A stretch of 64,000 nucleotides of DNA from Osmia lignaria lignaria (GCF_051020975.1 NC_135041.1:5158256-5222255), one strand, 5' to 3'. Counted from the stretch's first letter, positions 45,272 through 57,885 are shown. The notes: generated from the sequence alone by a model not told the origin. Numbers and translations: made by a program.

Positions 45272-47272
45272 TTCCTCGATGCTGTACACGATACGAGTAG
45301 TCTATTCTACACTCTAACAACTTAAAAAATTATTTCCCGTTTAAAAACGAGGAAGCAACAGAAACTTGGGCCATAGAACGAGAAAATTACTCGTTCGACG
45401 CGTTGCCAGCCATCGTGGTGGAAAAAGCGAAGGACGAAAAAGAGAGAAGGCAAAAGGGGACCGACGTAGACGAGGACGACCAAGGATCGAGGAAGTTCGA
45501 GTAAAAGTTGCGAACCCGAGGGAATGCTTGAGAAGCTTTATAACTTCGACAATCTTAAATCGACAGAACTACCATGTTGGACGGCGGCGAAGGGTGTCGG
45601 AGAGCGGGGTACGAATAAAACGTACGGAACGAGGGTGAACGGGATGCTGAGGACAAGCAGATAGAAGAGTGAAGGGGATGAGAACGAGAAAAGTAGCTAC
45701 GTGTATTACTGGCGGTGATAGGAGCAGGGGTTGACAGGGCGACTACGCTTTGACACTGTCCGTTGTCTTTTTTTTATCACCTCCCGTACACTCGAGCGAA
45801 CTGATTCGAGGGTCGTAGCCCATGGCAGACTTGTGTATCATTTAACAGCGAAATAACTAAATAATAAATAAACTGACAAACGAAGAATTATATAATTATT
45901 CTTTATCACCATAAAAATCCATCTTTATTTAAACTATTTCGCGTTAATTTTATTCGTAAAAAACAGATTTACGATTCGAATGGATTTAAACATAATACTG
46001 TCGATCTCTCGGCAGAGTTTGATTAGGTAATAACCCGCGAACGGTATTATTTTGATCATTCCACGGTACTCGGAACGAGATTATTAATGATTTCCGATAA
46101 TACGTGTTTGTATTATAATTAATACACACGTGACAACTTTTGCAATTAATGGCGTTATACACTGATTGTGAAAAACGAGAATACTTTGAGCGGGAAACTG
46201 CTAATTAGCGGTACAGTAATGAAAACTGAAATAATACACTGAAATCTAATTAAATCATAGACAAAACACGCCACATTATAATTTTCTGTCTGACGTAGAT
46301 AAAGTGTGTTTTAACCTCGAATATAATATAGTCAAATAATTAACACCTTGTCCTTTTTTAATTATATCCTAATGTATCCACGAGTACTTGTTAATCTTTT
46401 CTGCATAATTTTATAGAAAACACAATAAATTTAACGCAGCCACAATACTCGGTCTGCGGATTGAAAAAATTCCTTTTTTTTGCACTCAAGGAGTTTAACT
46501 TCCGCAAAGTTTCTCGAGCAGTTTGGGAACCGTTGGTTCGTGGGCTGTCTGGTCTCGAGCAACGCCATTAAAAGCGTACGTGCGAGCACACGCGTCCGTC
46601 TGAAACGCTGGAAAATAATGAATACTTAAACGGCGCGTGTGCTCCTAACCAAAGAACTAACTTTTTATCTGACGCGTCGTCAGTTGGCCGGGTAACAGGA
46701 TCGCGCGTGAAAAAGGTGTCTGCCAAAGAAATCGACAGGCCGCGTTAATTTAATGAAAAATTCATGCTCGCGCGACGCGATCGTAGCGTTGTACCAACGC
46801 CCGCCTACCGTTCCTTCGCGAGCTCGAGAAGAAGCGGCGAGGAGTAACGAAAGGAGAGAAGAAAAAAAATAAAAGAAGCGAAAAGAAGAATGTGTGGAAT
46901 TAATGACGGCGTTACACCCCCTTGTCTTCGCGTCGTCTACCTCCCTCGATTTTTCTGTGAACCCATGGTCGGCATTCCGCCGAAGGCGCAACGTATCGGT
47001 AGACAAAAGGGAGCTGTCTCGAATAACGTTAAAACATTGCAAGCAACCGGTGTAGATAACAATCGAAAGGAACGAGTGTGACGGGATTGCCGGCGGTCCC
47101 AGGGGTAGGGGAGGGGTGGAAAATACCTACGCACCCCTTACACACCGCCCGTTCTCGCCTGTCTCGAATCGAAGAGTCGCGTCGGGGGTCGCGATGCGGC
47201 CTAACCACCCTTCGTTCTCCTCTTCTCTCTCCGATCAACGACTCGTGCAGAGGCTGGTGCTTCCAACCCTCG
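45272..47272. other. non-coding DNA
   Basis: No gene recognised. The Arg/Lys-rich frame at 45366-45638 reflects purine-rich DNA. Frames at 46680-47238 overlap on both strands. 45840-46480 is AT-rich without recognised motifs. Confidence 0.5.
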
Positions 47273-47293
47273 AAAAAAAAAAAAAAAAAAAAA
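47273..47293 (+). repeat. poly-A run of 21
   Basis: Twenty-one consecutive A residues after CCAACCCTCG. It could be the tail of a retroposed sequence, but the upstream DNA matches nothing I recognise and no target duplication is visible. Lysine-rich open frames across it are artefacts of the run. Confidence 0.85.
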
Positions 47294-49714
47294 CTCGGCT
47301 TGCATTTCAGTAAAGAGCCAACCCATCCGCGTGCATGGACAATGGGACCAGACGCCCTGCTAGACAGCCGACAACGCCCTTTCTTTTCGACACACGCGTG
47401 TCTGCGTTTATGCCAGGCTCAGCCGACAGGGAGTATACAGTGTCTTTTTCTCTTCCCTCGAACCTCTTCCGTTTCTCTCCCCTCGCTCCATCTCCGTCAC
47501 TCATTTTCCTGAGACCTTTCGCTCTCCTCACGTGTGTCTGACTTCTTTTTTAAGAGAACTACACCTCCCTCGCTTCCTAGTCGCGTCGCGTGCTTCCCGA
47601 CACGGCAGCGTGGAAAACAATTTTCTCTGCTGCGAGAAACACGGCCGAATGAGGGCTGGCTGGTACTCGTCCAGCCGTAAGCACAACATCGTCTGTATAA
47701 ATTATATGAACCGTCGATTTCTCGCTTAATGACGCGAGCCACTGCTACCGTTACGAGTAATTAACGGGGCTCCCCGTGTAGGACCAGTTATCTCGCGGAG
47801 AATTCGTACGTAGCTACGTGTATACATATTTTAATCAAGCGGAAAAACGAGCCGGGGAAAAAGTTTATCCTTCAGGGAGGTTTGTCCCGGATGCTTTGGA
47901 ACGTTATTAAAGCACCTGATGCGAAAATTGCACGGCTCGAATGAGATTTTTTTGGCGAAAGTCAACGGATAATCTTCAACGACGCGTGCAAACTGGTGCT
48001 CGACTATTCGCAGCGGATTTCTCCGAGACTGTTTAATAATTTCAACCATTGCAGCGACGGCGAGAAGGCAACGAGCGTTTACGAGTACGCTCGTGTTCGC
48101 TCGACGCTTCGATAAGAAACGAGGCTAAGACTGCGAGACCGTTATTCGAATTATAAACTCGTGTAACAATGAAACGTTACACTCTTGCCCTTTCTTTCGC
48201 TTTCTCGCTCTCCTTCTCTCCTCGTCGAATTTCAGCCCGAGGGGGAAGCCTCCATTCTTCCTCTTGCTACACCGGCTCAGCCAAGCCGTACGAATCAGCC
48301 GAGTGCATTTACCAAAGTACCCGCATTCACACCTTCCGCGTACAACGGGCGCTGAGCAACACGGGCTCAGACTACGAAACAGGAAGTCCCTGAATTCTTT
48401 TGTTTCCGAGTGGCGGCGCGCCTTCCTGGCGGTCTCGTAGCTGCTGGCTGCTCGTTAAAAAACGAAAAGGGTTCGCTCGTTTGTCCAACCTTTATTTTCA
48501 TTTCATCCCCTTTCCCCCTTTTCATTCGATGGTCGCTCGTTTCGAAAATAATATGCTGCCGCTTAATAATAATATTATGTCTGGGATACGTGCACGTCGG
48601 GAACGGGAGAACCGAGCGAGACTTAAACAGCGCGAGGGTGGCTGACAAACAATCTCGACTGGACGTCGAGGATTTTAGGAGGGTGAAATTTCTCTTTATT
48701 TCTCAATGAAACAAAACTGTCGCTCGCCTTGTGCCTTATCCTTCTGCGCGGCCATCTATGCCACTTGTTCCCGCTTTTCCGGTCTGCAAATTTTCCTGCC
48801 GGAACGTTTTCTCTTTCGAACAATACTAGCCGAATCGCAAGACTCTTTTGTTTGAATATTTAGAAGAAGGCAATCGGTGGGTAACACCGATCGATTCGAT
48901 TTAATAACAACAAGAAATCTTTGCAATCGTGCTTACTTCTTGTATACTTTCGAAGACAATGGTATTAATTTAAGTGGATTCGAATAACGAACGTAATTAA
49001 AACGTTGGCTCCGGGCTGGAGATTAAGTATTGCTAATGAACAAACTTACTAAAAGCTATAAAATACTTAATAACCTTTAATTAGCATGATAATTAAAGTT
49101 CTTAGTATCTTTGACGAGAAGGAAAGCTTCAGGCAATATTTGCTTGACTTCCATCGTCGATTTAGCTCCCTTTGTTCAATCCGGTATCAAACACATCGAT
49201 CACATCGCGATTTCTGTGGAAACGAACACGAAACCGCTGGAGCACCTTCGAAAATTGCACCGTGAAATCGGTATAATGCAAAACAGGCAAAAGGAACCGC
49301 AAGAAAGGAAAGATATGCAGCCGAGTGTACCCGAATGCGAATTCGAAGATCGAGTGGAGGTCGTATAAGTACAACGAACGTCTATTCATCGGTTTCTTCC
49401 CACAGTAGACCCGCTCTCCGCTTTATAAGCGGCAGAGAAGAGGAGAAAACGCTGCCATTGTCGACGATTCCCGCAATGTAAAGTAATGAGTTGCTTGATT
49501 CAACACAAAGAGAGGGAAATAGTGAAACGTATGAAGGGTAAACACGACCTTGAAGAACCTTATGAAAATCATCCCTCCTTCTAATAAACCAATCAATTGT
49601 ATTCATTGAGACTTCGATAATTGTCTTGAATTTCATTGAAAATTAATTCTGAAGTGTATATATAATAAGTAAAAAATAAAGTCTATGATATAACAAAAAG
49701 TATTATGCACTTTT
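47294..49714. other. non-coding DNA, CpG-rich then AT-rich
   Basis: No gene recognised. Numerous overlapping frames at 47294-48823 on both strands indicate low stop density, not coding. The frame at 49111-49368 (85 codons) has a helical, charged composition but no recognised domain. Confidence 0.45.
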
Positions 49715-49985
49715 TACATACGTATTTCTTTTCTCTCGACAAACAATAAGTAGAACGTTTGTAGAACCAGAGAAAGGACCTGGAGAATACCTCCTGGGAA
49801 ATCGCATTTAAATGTTCCATCGCAACGCGTTGAATCGCCTACATATCTCTGAAGCGACTCCCTTACATTGCCAATTTTATCTTGGGGAGAAGGAAGAACT
49901 CAGCAGGTGCTAAATCTGGCGAATGCGGGGGGTAACTGGTGATGGTCATATTTTTTTAGCCAAGAATTGTGAAAGGACAATCGAC
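49715..49985 (-). pseudogene. mariner-type transposase C-terminal relic
   Basis: Translating the minus strand from about 49949 downward gives TSYPPHSPDLAPAEFF (ending at 49893), then a Pro-Lys-containing basic segment, a stop at 49863-49865, RFRDM, another stop at 49839-49841, then AIQRVAMEHLNAIS and a stretch of the FLWFYKRSTYC type. The SPDLAP block, the following FF-PK segment and the downstream AIQ...LNAI...W..R helix region match the C-terminal part of mariner (DD34D) transposases. Upstream, FLAKK lies in another frame, implying a frameshift at the T-run near 49951-49957. The position of the third catalytic acidic residue, normally Asp in APAD/APSD, is Glu here. No N-terminal half, no HDNA block and no terminal repeats were found nearby. 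With two stops and a frameshift it is a dead fragment. Confidence 0.85.
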
Positions 49986-50230
49986 GAATATAATATAATG
50001 TACAAGCACATATAATGTAGAAAAATAAATCATAAAAGATTTGAAAAGATTAATACTCTTTAATTCCAGAATGAATTCGATTATGGAGTTGTTAGAATGT
50101 TTTTAAAAAAATTAGAAGACACCAAATTGTGGAGTAATATTGCCAGGATCGTAAAAGTTGATAAGAATGATGTAACGACTGCGCTAAATGATATTACGGA
50201 ACAAAGGGCGTAGAGGATATCGGTGGGGAC
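49986..50230. other. AT-rich spacer, nothing recognised
   Basis: Lies between the transposase relic and the minisatellite. I could not extend the transposase similarity into it. Confidence 0.5.
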
Positions 50231-50465
50231 CAATATCGAAGATATTTGTAAGCTGAGAATCGACGTCGAAGACATTAGAGACGTTGGTGTCGATACCGAA
50301 GGTACCAGGTTCATAGGGGCTGATATCTGGGTCGTAGAAACCAACACCAAGGACAATAGGGTGCTGGAGTCGATATCGAGGACACTAGAGGCAAGGAAGT
50401 TGATACCAAGAACACTAGCAGCAGTCTACGTCAACATCTGGATCGTGAACGTTGATACTGAGAAA
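50231..50465 (+). repeat. degenerate 30-bp minisatellite with ~110-bp higher-order unit
   Basis: Units with a core like CGATACCGAAGACA recur at 50231, 50261, 50291 and 50321, then at 50342, 50371, 50401, 50431 and 50452. The spacing is mostly 30 bp, with two short steps of about 21 bp. The short step follows a variant unit (TGATATCTGGGTCG at 50321; TCAACATCTGGATCG at 50431), so the array has a larger period of about 110 bp. Because 30 is a multiple of three, an 82-codon frame (50223-50471) stays open and repeats Asp/Val/Thr-rich decapeptides. Coding is possible but unsupported. Confidence 0.7.
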
Positions 50466-53301
50466 ATTTAACCCCGAGGGTAGATATCAGGAATTTCTAT
50501 GTTAGAGAAAACAAATCTCGTGGAGATGTTTTACAGTTTCTGTCGTATGATGTTTAAGTAGAAAAGTTACCGTAGAGTGTCAACTAATTTCGATTAAGCG
50601 AAAAACCTCTGCATTATTAATGATACCGCACTTGAAGGCTATTGTTACCGGGGATCTATCACCAGGGATTTTGTGGTTCTCTGTCAGGCTATCTCTATAA
50701 TACCCAAACACCCCTGCGTTCACCTCCTGCCGCCCCTTAACAACAGTTCAATTAGTTCCGACTTAACGGCTTTCAGTTCCGGTGACTCGTGACTGGAATC
50801 TTGGACAATTATTCGTTGGGCGGAAACTGGGTAGCATGAATTTTCACCCTCGATGAATAAATCCTTCCTGCGTGATAGGTAATTTTCCCTAAACGTAAGA
50901 TTGACGATTCTGTATCATCATATTACACCCTTCAATTATTCTAACTAAAACTTCGCGTGTATCAATTGCTCAACGAAGAGAAAATTGTTCGTGACCTATC
51001 ACCTATTTATCGATGAAACTTGTGATGCACAAAATTCATTTTATTAATTACAGCCAAGAAAAAAATGAATCATTGATTTTTATTTCCTTACGTTCTACAC
51101 GATAATGAATAATACCTTTGTTGAAAATATTTCACAACGAATTAATCACGAGAGGCTGCGAACACACGCGTACACGAAACGCTTTGCACGCGAAAGGCAA
51201 TAAACGAGTTATGTAACAAGCATCGTTCAGCTTTCGTTCGCGTGTAAAGAGGCGAGGTTTAAACCTACGAAAAGTTGAGCAGATTTGCGAGCGTTGAGGT
51301 TGCAGAGGCGATCTCGAACGCATCGGTTCGAGTGAAAGTAGCAAAAGGGAGATCAAAGGGCGGGAAGAAGATCGTAAAATCAGGCAGTCCGGAAAAGCCG
51401 GGATGCACTGGCGATAGCGGGGAGAGCTCGAACCGGCTTAATGTGTTTGCGCGAACAAATAGCTATCCGGAAGCGTCTAGGAAATGAAATACCGTTGCGT
51501 AGGTAAACGAGCTGACGGAGTTCTCACGAGTAAATAACTAACTTTCTTGGCTCGCGGAGCGCCTTAAACCGTCGCGAGCAGCTCGTTACGTGCTCGATGT
51601 CCTAGGCGTCGCGACGCGACGTACTCTTTGCACGAACGAGAAAGCTAATGCCCTGATTACGAACCGTCTACGACTTTGCTGACTAGAATCGTCAAGTAAG
51701 TTATAATCGCCGCGCGATGTTTGCACGATCCGATTTGCAAACAGCGTTAATTACCCGGGAGTAGCAGTCGCCCTTGTAACGAGGCCACCGTTTCTCGCCA
51801 TTAAATGGAAACGTTCCCGACATCGATCGAACGAAACAAGTAAATATCATTTCGATCTACATCTTTCAAACGTTCCATAACTTTCCAAACATCGATGGAT
51901 CGTTTATGCGCGATCTTTGAAAATGATTAAGGAAGACGAAGGCCGAGTTGTCTTTCCGGAAGAATATCTCTCGCGATGAGTATTTTATGAAGAAACTCGA
52001 AGCAGAGGCAAGAGAAGAGTGAACGAGAAAAGATTTTTCTAGTGGCAATAAAGGGACTTCACCCGGTCGAACAAGACAAAGATTTACGACGGGAACGTGA
52101 TCTTATTTTGCCCGAGTCTCGCCGAAAAATTCTCTATAATGGAAAAAATGAAACGCGACCGGAGAAGCTTGTTATCGAGCGTAATCAAGTGAAACAACGT
52201 GCCTTCAAAATTAATAGCTCTATTTCTCGATCGAATATATTTAATCGCCACCTAATATATTTAATCAAAATACACGGTACGAAACTTGCCTGAAAATAGA
52301 ATAAGAACGAAATTGAATAACGCGCAACTACTTCACGGAAATAACGAAATTCTCAAGAACAATAGAAGAATATAGTTCTGAAAGTGGCAACGAATCTGAG
52401 CGTATTAATATTTCATCGGGAAATCGCACGGGGAAACGTAATTCCCTCGTTCTCAGCTTTAGCGAGCAACTTTGAAAACTACTGAAGGTTTAATTTTAAA
52501 CGTTTGAACGTGACAATACGCGGACGTCTGAGCGAGTAAACTCGTTGGCGAAGTTTTATTAAAATAGCTGAAATTTATGTCGGAATTTCAAGTATCCCCC
52601 GATTGAAAATAGATTCGCTGGTAACGAGAATATTGTTACTACAATCTTCGTGCAGCTGCTCGATTTTTCCCTCTCGTTGCTAAGAGGATCATCTTTCTCT
52701 TGTTCCTTGGCTCTTTATATCCTGACCGGTCTACAGTAATCCATTCTCAACGATTCGCTGGAGAAATCATAACTTAGAAACCTCAGTTTAATTTATCACC
52801 TTGCTCCCTGTCGCTTCCCGACTCTTCCCTCGAACCGTGAACGAATTACGCGGCAGCGAAAGTTTTTTTGAATCAATCAAAGATATTGTCCGGCGTGTGG
52901 CAAACGGATTTGTTAATTCAATGATTCTGTCCCGAGTGACGGCAGACGTTGGAAGTTTACCAGGGAGCGTCGTTCCAAGTTTTCGCCAGTTCGCCACCGA
53001 TAAGAGGCAAGCGACTAAAATTGGATTCACAGTTTACAGACTGCATTTCCGTAGAACTTAACTTTTCCATTTAAGACAGCCACCTTTTCCTTTCGCAGCC
53101 TAATTCCCTTCTGAAAACATCCATCTTCCCGATGGAATTCGACTCCTTTTCCAAGCTTTTAGTATTCACTTTTTTGAGATAAAAGTCAACGAAAGTGACT
53201 GCGATGCAAATACCAAAGTAACTGCTTGATAAAACTACTCAGATCTGTAAGTTCTGAACTTCTGAAGTTTTGTTAATTATTATTAATACCTCTTGAAATA
53301 A
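50466..53301. other. non-coding DNA
   Basis: No gene recognised; frames are under 90 codons. A strong acceptor-like sequence (CCTTTTCCTTTCGCAG, ending 53098) is followed by a frame of about 29 codons and a stop, without other support. CpG-rich patch at 51150-51650. Confidence 0.45.
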
Positions 53302-53429
53302 TTAACACTTGAATAGAGAAACCTCGGTTGATCGCGAGTCAAAATTACAACACATATACAAGGATATTAAAAGAACAGTTTGAAATTTAAAAATGAGGCT
53401 CTCTCCAGGGTCCGTCGTCTGAGGGTTAA
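53302..53429 (-). mobile_element. TTAA-type repeat, copy 3 (diverged)
   Basis: On the minus strand, from the TTAA at 53426-53429, the sequence reads CCCTCAGACGACGGACCCTG and then GAGAGAGCC, matching the terminal motif of copies 1, 2 and 4. A second TTAA at 53302-53305 gives a bounded length of about 120 bp. The interior has diverged or belongs to a subfamily; GACTCGCGATCAACCGAGG near its far end partly resembles words at the far end of copy 2. Confidence 0.5.
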
Positions 53430-54105
53430 ACCTCTTCCATCAACTTTTTCTTAAAAGAAGCTGATATTCCTGGTACTCTGTCAATGAACAATGAGAAAAG
53501 TAAATCAACAGTCACTGAGACAGAACTCCGAAGAGATCCACTTTCTCTTCAGCAACCTTTATCTGCCATGATCACAAAGGACCACTGTAAATACTTTTTA
53601 AAAGAAGAAACGCGGAAGGGTAATCATATGACACGCGGCAAGATGAAAGGATCCGAGTACAATTGCTTCCAGGCAGAGATAAAAAAAGCTAATACGATAT
53701 GAGATTCGACGTAGACACATGAACTTGCAAGCAGGGTAAGAGAAGACAGGATTGAACATTAGTCGAGGTGGTGCAGCGTCCATAGTGTCCGTGAAAGACG
53801 GGAAAAGAAGAGGACGAAGGGCTAAGAGGAGCCGGCTTATGGATTCTCTTCTTTCCCCTCCGAAACTTTCGTATAAAAGGTTGGGTGGTGTCAGGACAGT
53901 TAGGTCATCGACGTGACCCAAGAGTTCGCCTGGAATAACCTCCATTTGTACGGGGAATTACATCCGCGTAGGAAGAAGAAAAAAAAAAAATGTTCCGATG
54001 CTATCCTGACGCCAGGGGCGGAAAACAGCGACGGTTAAAGAATTACAAAAATAAAAAGTATGCAAATTATAAAGTTAAAAATTACACATTACTCGCGTAA
54101 AGGAT
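53430..54105. other. non-coding DNA
   Basis: No gene recognised. Frames at 53484-53702 (plus) and 53598-53945 (minus) overlap and lack domains. A purine run with 11 A residues lies near 53979-53989. Confidence 0.5.
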
Positions 54106-54338
54106 TTAGTACTTTGACGGCTACATGTTTTGTGGAATGAATGGCTTTTGTAACTTTATATTTCTTTTGTGTCGAGGGAGAGATCATTGTGAGATTTTAT
54201 AATGCGTTTCGCAAAGTCACCAGCTTTCAAATTGAAATTGGTACACAATGCAACGAATTGAAATGAAGTGAACAACGCTGGTATTAAAAGTTACATATCA
54301 AAGTGAAAAATTCGTGACGCCAGCTGTCAAAGGGTTAA
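54106..54338. mobile_element. possible second TTAA-type MITE (about 225 bp)
   Basis: The left end is TTAG-TACTTTGACGGCTAC at 54106-54124. The right end, read inward on the minus strand from TTAA at 54335-54338, is CCCTTTGACAGCTGGCGTC. The shared CTTTGACRGCT core forms an imperfect terminal inverted repeat around an AT-rich core without coding capacity. The terminus is similar in style to, but distinct from, the CCCTCGGCGGACC family. Confidence 0.45.
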
Positions 54339-56113
54339 ATGTTGATGCTACGTGAAAAGCAAACGGAATATTAATTCACGTTTCGGTACATTTGTATATT
54401 TTCAAAGTTTCATATTACAAATGCTGTTTAAAAAATGTAAAGCACGGAAACGTGTTGTATTTTAGCACGAAAAATATTCCGCTGTATATTTAGAAGCAGT
54501 ACAAACATTTAACAATACTGATACTGTCAGATTTTATATTTTCATACAGATGTATAGGATCGGGGGTGTAGTACTTTTTAAAAATTCAATTAAAATCGGA
54601 TTTCTTTTTTTTTTTATTTTCCCACCGGTGTGTAACGGACTTAGCTGTTTTGTATTGCAGATGGATGTTATAAATCTCTACCCCTCTCTTTTGTACTGAT
54701 TCATAAATGAGATTGCATACGTTTAAACAGATGAATATAAAATATTCCAAATTTCAGACATAGAGTTCAATAAAAATACTCGTATAAAAATGAGAAAGAT
54801 TCTACGGCTTAAAATAAATCGAAATTGTAAAATAATTTTTTATCATCAATAAGCGAAGAAAATTTGCTTTTCATCAAATTTCATCGAGATCAGTGAACGG
54901 AAAGTTTGCAAGCTCCCAAAAAATCGCGTTACCATGTCTTCTATCAGAATTCAACAGGGTTGAAAAACGGCGACACGTATAGGAATTACAATTTGATTGA
55001 TGGTTACAGAGTTTTCGCGGTGTTTGTAATATGCACGAAGCGAAAGAATTACAGGTCGTAACCTACGCGATATTCCAAACCACCGTAGAAGAGCGTTTAC
55101 CCCTTCGGTCCTTACAACCCCTGTCTGCTGGCACCCCTAGTGTGATTTTTAATGACCGGCGTTAGGATCTTTGTCCGCGATGAAAGTAGTGACAAGGTAA
55201 CCTCGCTCGTTGACTACGATTTATGAATGGAAAGAGAGATACGTACCGTTGGTATTTATAAAAACAGCAAGAATCGCGATCCACCGTGTACGCGGCCATA
55301 AAACGTTTATTTGCTCGGACAATACGCTAAGCAAACACGTCCATTCAGCAAACTTGCTTGCACGTTATCTGGCCGTCGTGTAACTACCGTTGTCCATCAC
55401 GAGGGACAGTATTATTCGAACTGTTTCGAACGTCAATATCACAATCGTTGCTATTTTTTGTACAACGATCGTCGTGATTAATTACCAATCTATCACCGAA
55501 CGAGTAAACTTTAAGGACGTTGTAGGTATAACGTGATTGGAAAGCGGTTGATTGCGGCTAGCTGTGTAAATTTACTCGATGCAAAAACCGATGAAAAAAC
55601 TATGATTCGATGTTAAAGCGAACAAAACGGCAGAAAGTTAAAGTCAAAATGTCCAATATATCATTTTTCAAGATATTTGTTAATTCAGCTAAAGAGAGCA
55701 ATACTGTGTAGCATAGTAATATAAAAAAGAGCAGATTCTTTTACCAGCCAATTTTTTATCGACAGCCCTTCAAAGACAGCTCGCAGATGCTGTCGACACA
55801 GTCATAAACAACTTCGACTACGATCCAGCCCCATTCGTCTTCCCAAACACAATTAGACCCTTTTCGGACCCGTTCAAACCTTTGATCTTCATATAACGTG
55901 ATATATGAACTCCCGTGTCACGTGTATCGACGTTAATCGTTCCCCTTCGAATTCTCGCCGATAGAGAGAAAATATCGTCTCCCATGGCAACAGGGAGACT
56001 ACACCACTTGGGAGGAAGGATCATCAAATCTTTTCTGACCAACATATGATTTAGAATTTAGATTTAATTTTGCAGCGTTTGAAAATTTCATGACATTATA
56101 TAAGTGATAGGTT
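54339..56113. other. AT-rich non-coding DNA
   Basis: No gene recognised. 54340-55000 is very AT-rich, with a T-run at 54606-54616. The frame at 55818-56045 (minus) has no domain. Confidence 0.5.
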
Positions 56114-56175
56114 GTAACCCTCGGATGACGGACCATGGAGAGAGTCGTCCAGAATGGACCGCGGACCCTATAGTT
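56114..56175 (+). mobile_element. TTAA-type repeat, copy 4 (terminal fragment)
   Basis: GTAACCCTCGGATGACGGAC, followed by CATGGAGAGAGTC, is the best match to the combined terminal motif of copies 1-3. The preceding TTAA has decayed to TGTAA. A further GGACCGCGGACCC lies downstream within the fragment. No far end was identified. Confidence 0.45.
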
Positions 56176-57885
56176 CAATGAAGATTTAAATTGATGATGT
56201 TGGTTATCAATGATCCCCACGGCAATCAACGTGTTAACTAACGTTCGTTTGTAGCTCCAGTGTTCTTGGATGGATGTTGGAAACGTCGGCTAAGCCAACT
56301 GTCAGCTTCCAGTGACCAGGGAGTAAGAGCCATATTTTATAGTATCAATCATAGCGAGCAATAAACGGGTCGACGGGGGTGGGATCGGTGGGTTGCTAAG
56401 ATACAGAAGCGGTTAATGGCACTATTACGTCTAGGCTGGGCAAACTCGAGCGAGGCAGAGGCCACGACGGGGTTGCGGGCTGATAGAAGGGGTGGCGGAA
56501 AGGGTGGACGGGTGGATGATGTCGTCGCAACGTGCTACCAGCTGTGACTTATGACGTATCACGACGAACGAACAACACCGTGCCCTGTTGGTGGGCTTCA
56601 AAACGGAGTCGCGCCCGTTCAATAAGCCATGATTTATCGAGAGACGCATTACGCGCGGGGTTTAAATTCTTTTTGCCGTAATAATGCGCCACCGGAATGC
56701 GTTCAGCCCGCTACGAAACGTCGCTATGAAGTCGCGAGCAGAGAAAATAGCCTGGCCGCGATGAAAGATTAATTCCGCCCGAATGTTGACTTTCATTCAA
56801 CGTTCTACATTCCGATAATACGATTACGCGCGGTCAAATAAAGAACGAGTAAGTGGATGAATAATCAAACAGACTTCTGATTAAGAGGGATCGTTTTAGC
56901 GTGAATTAACTGAGGACTAGAGTATCTCTGATTATATTAATACTACAACTACCAGCATTGTGATTTTTTATTAAATTTATTTTAATATTAAATGATTAAC
57001 GAATAAAAATAAATTTGAATTATTGCAATACGGAGAAGATTTTATTACTATTTAAATTCTAAGTGTTCATAATAATAAATAAGGTTATGCTAATAATAAT
57101 AATTGATAAATAAAAGAAATTTTGATTTCTGTTAAAACACGATAAATTCAAGCAATCAAATGGCAGGACGTTTTATAATAAGGAAGCAAGATCGTATCGT
57201 GGCGCGTAGTGATTCGATTATTACAACCCTTAGAAGGCGAATCAAATTGCAGAAATAAATTCGTTCTAGGACGACCCCGTCTTTACGGAACTACGAACGA
57301 GGAGTGGAATAAAAACGGCAGCAATGCCAGAGAATATTATCGGCAGATTAAACCGCCGTTCATTTGCACGTCAGCTACTTGAAAAGTAATTATCTCGTTG
57401 TCATCGACAGACCACCATTGAGCCACGGGGAGACTCAACAGCTGCGAGGGTGAACCTCTTCATTATTTTCCAATACCTCCGCACTCGTGCCGCTATCTCG
57501 GAAAATATAAGTGCCGGTTTTATGCACAAATGAACGAGAAAGAATTTCGTGAAATTAACTGGACAATTATCTGTTATATGCTCATCTTCCCAGAAGCAAA
57601 TCCCTTCGAGCGTGACTTCAAAATTTTGATACTAGATGCGAATGATCATTATAAAATTGTCGAAATACATATATTTTAGGGCACCATGAAAAATGAAAGA
57701 TTGATCCTACACCTATGGTTCTTAATTAATGGAATGCGGATAATTTGTCCAATATACAGTATAATAATCTTAATATTGTTTGATAACCGTACAGTATTGA
57801 ACATGGCAGATTTCTTCTTTTCTAGATTTCCACCCCTCACAGTAGACGGCCCCGAGGAGAATGACAACAAAGAGGAAGGATCCGA
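56176..57885. other. non-coding DNA
   Basis: No gene recognised. A CpG/G-rich patch lies at 56370-56760 and an AT-rich stretch with TAATAATAATAATTG at about 57091. The frame at 57686-57910 (74 codons) has a hydrophobic start but no recognised domain. Confidence 0.5.

Noticed and set aside
47078..47512. 144-codon frame with a lysine run
   Set aside because: It crosses the A21 homopolymer; competing frames on both strands and no domain.
53083..53180. Acceptor-like sequence followed by a 29-codon frame to a stop (possible terminal exon)
   Set aside because: No polyadenylation signal close by, no upstream exon and no recognised sequence.
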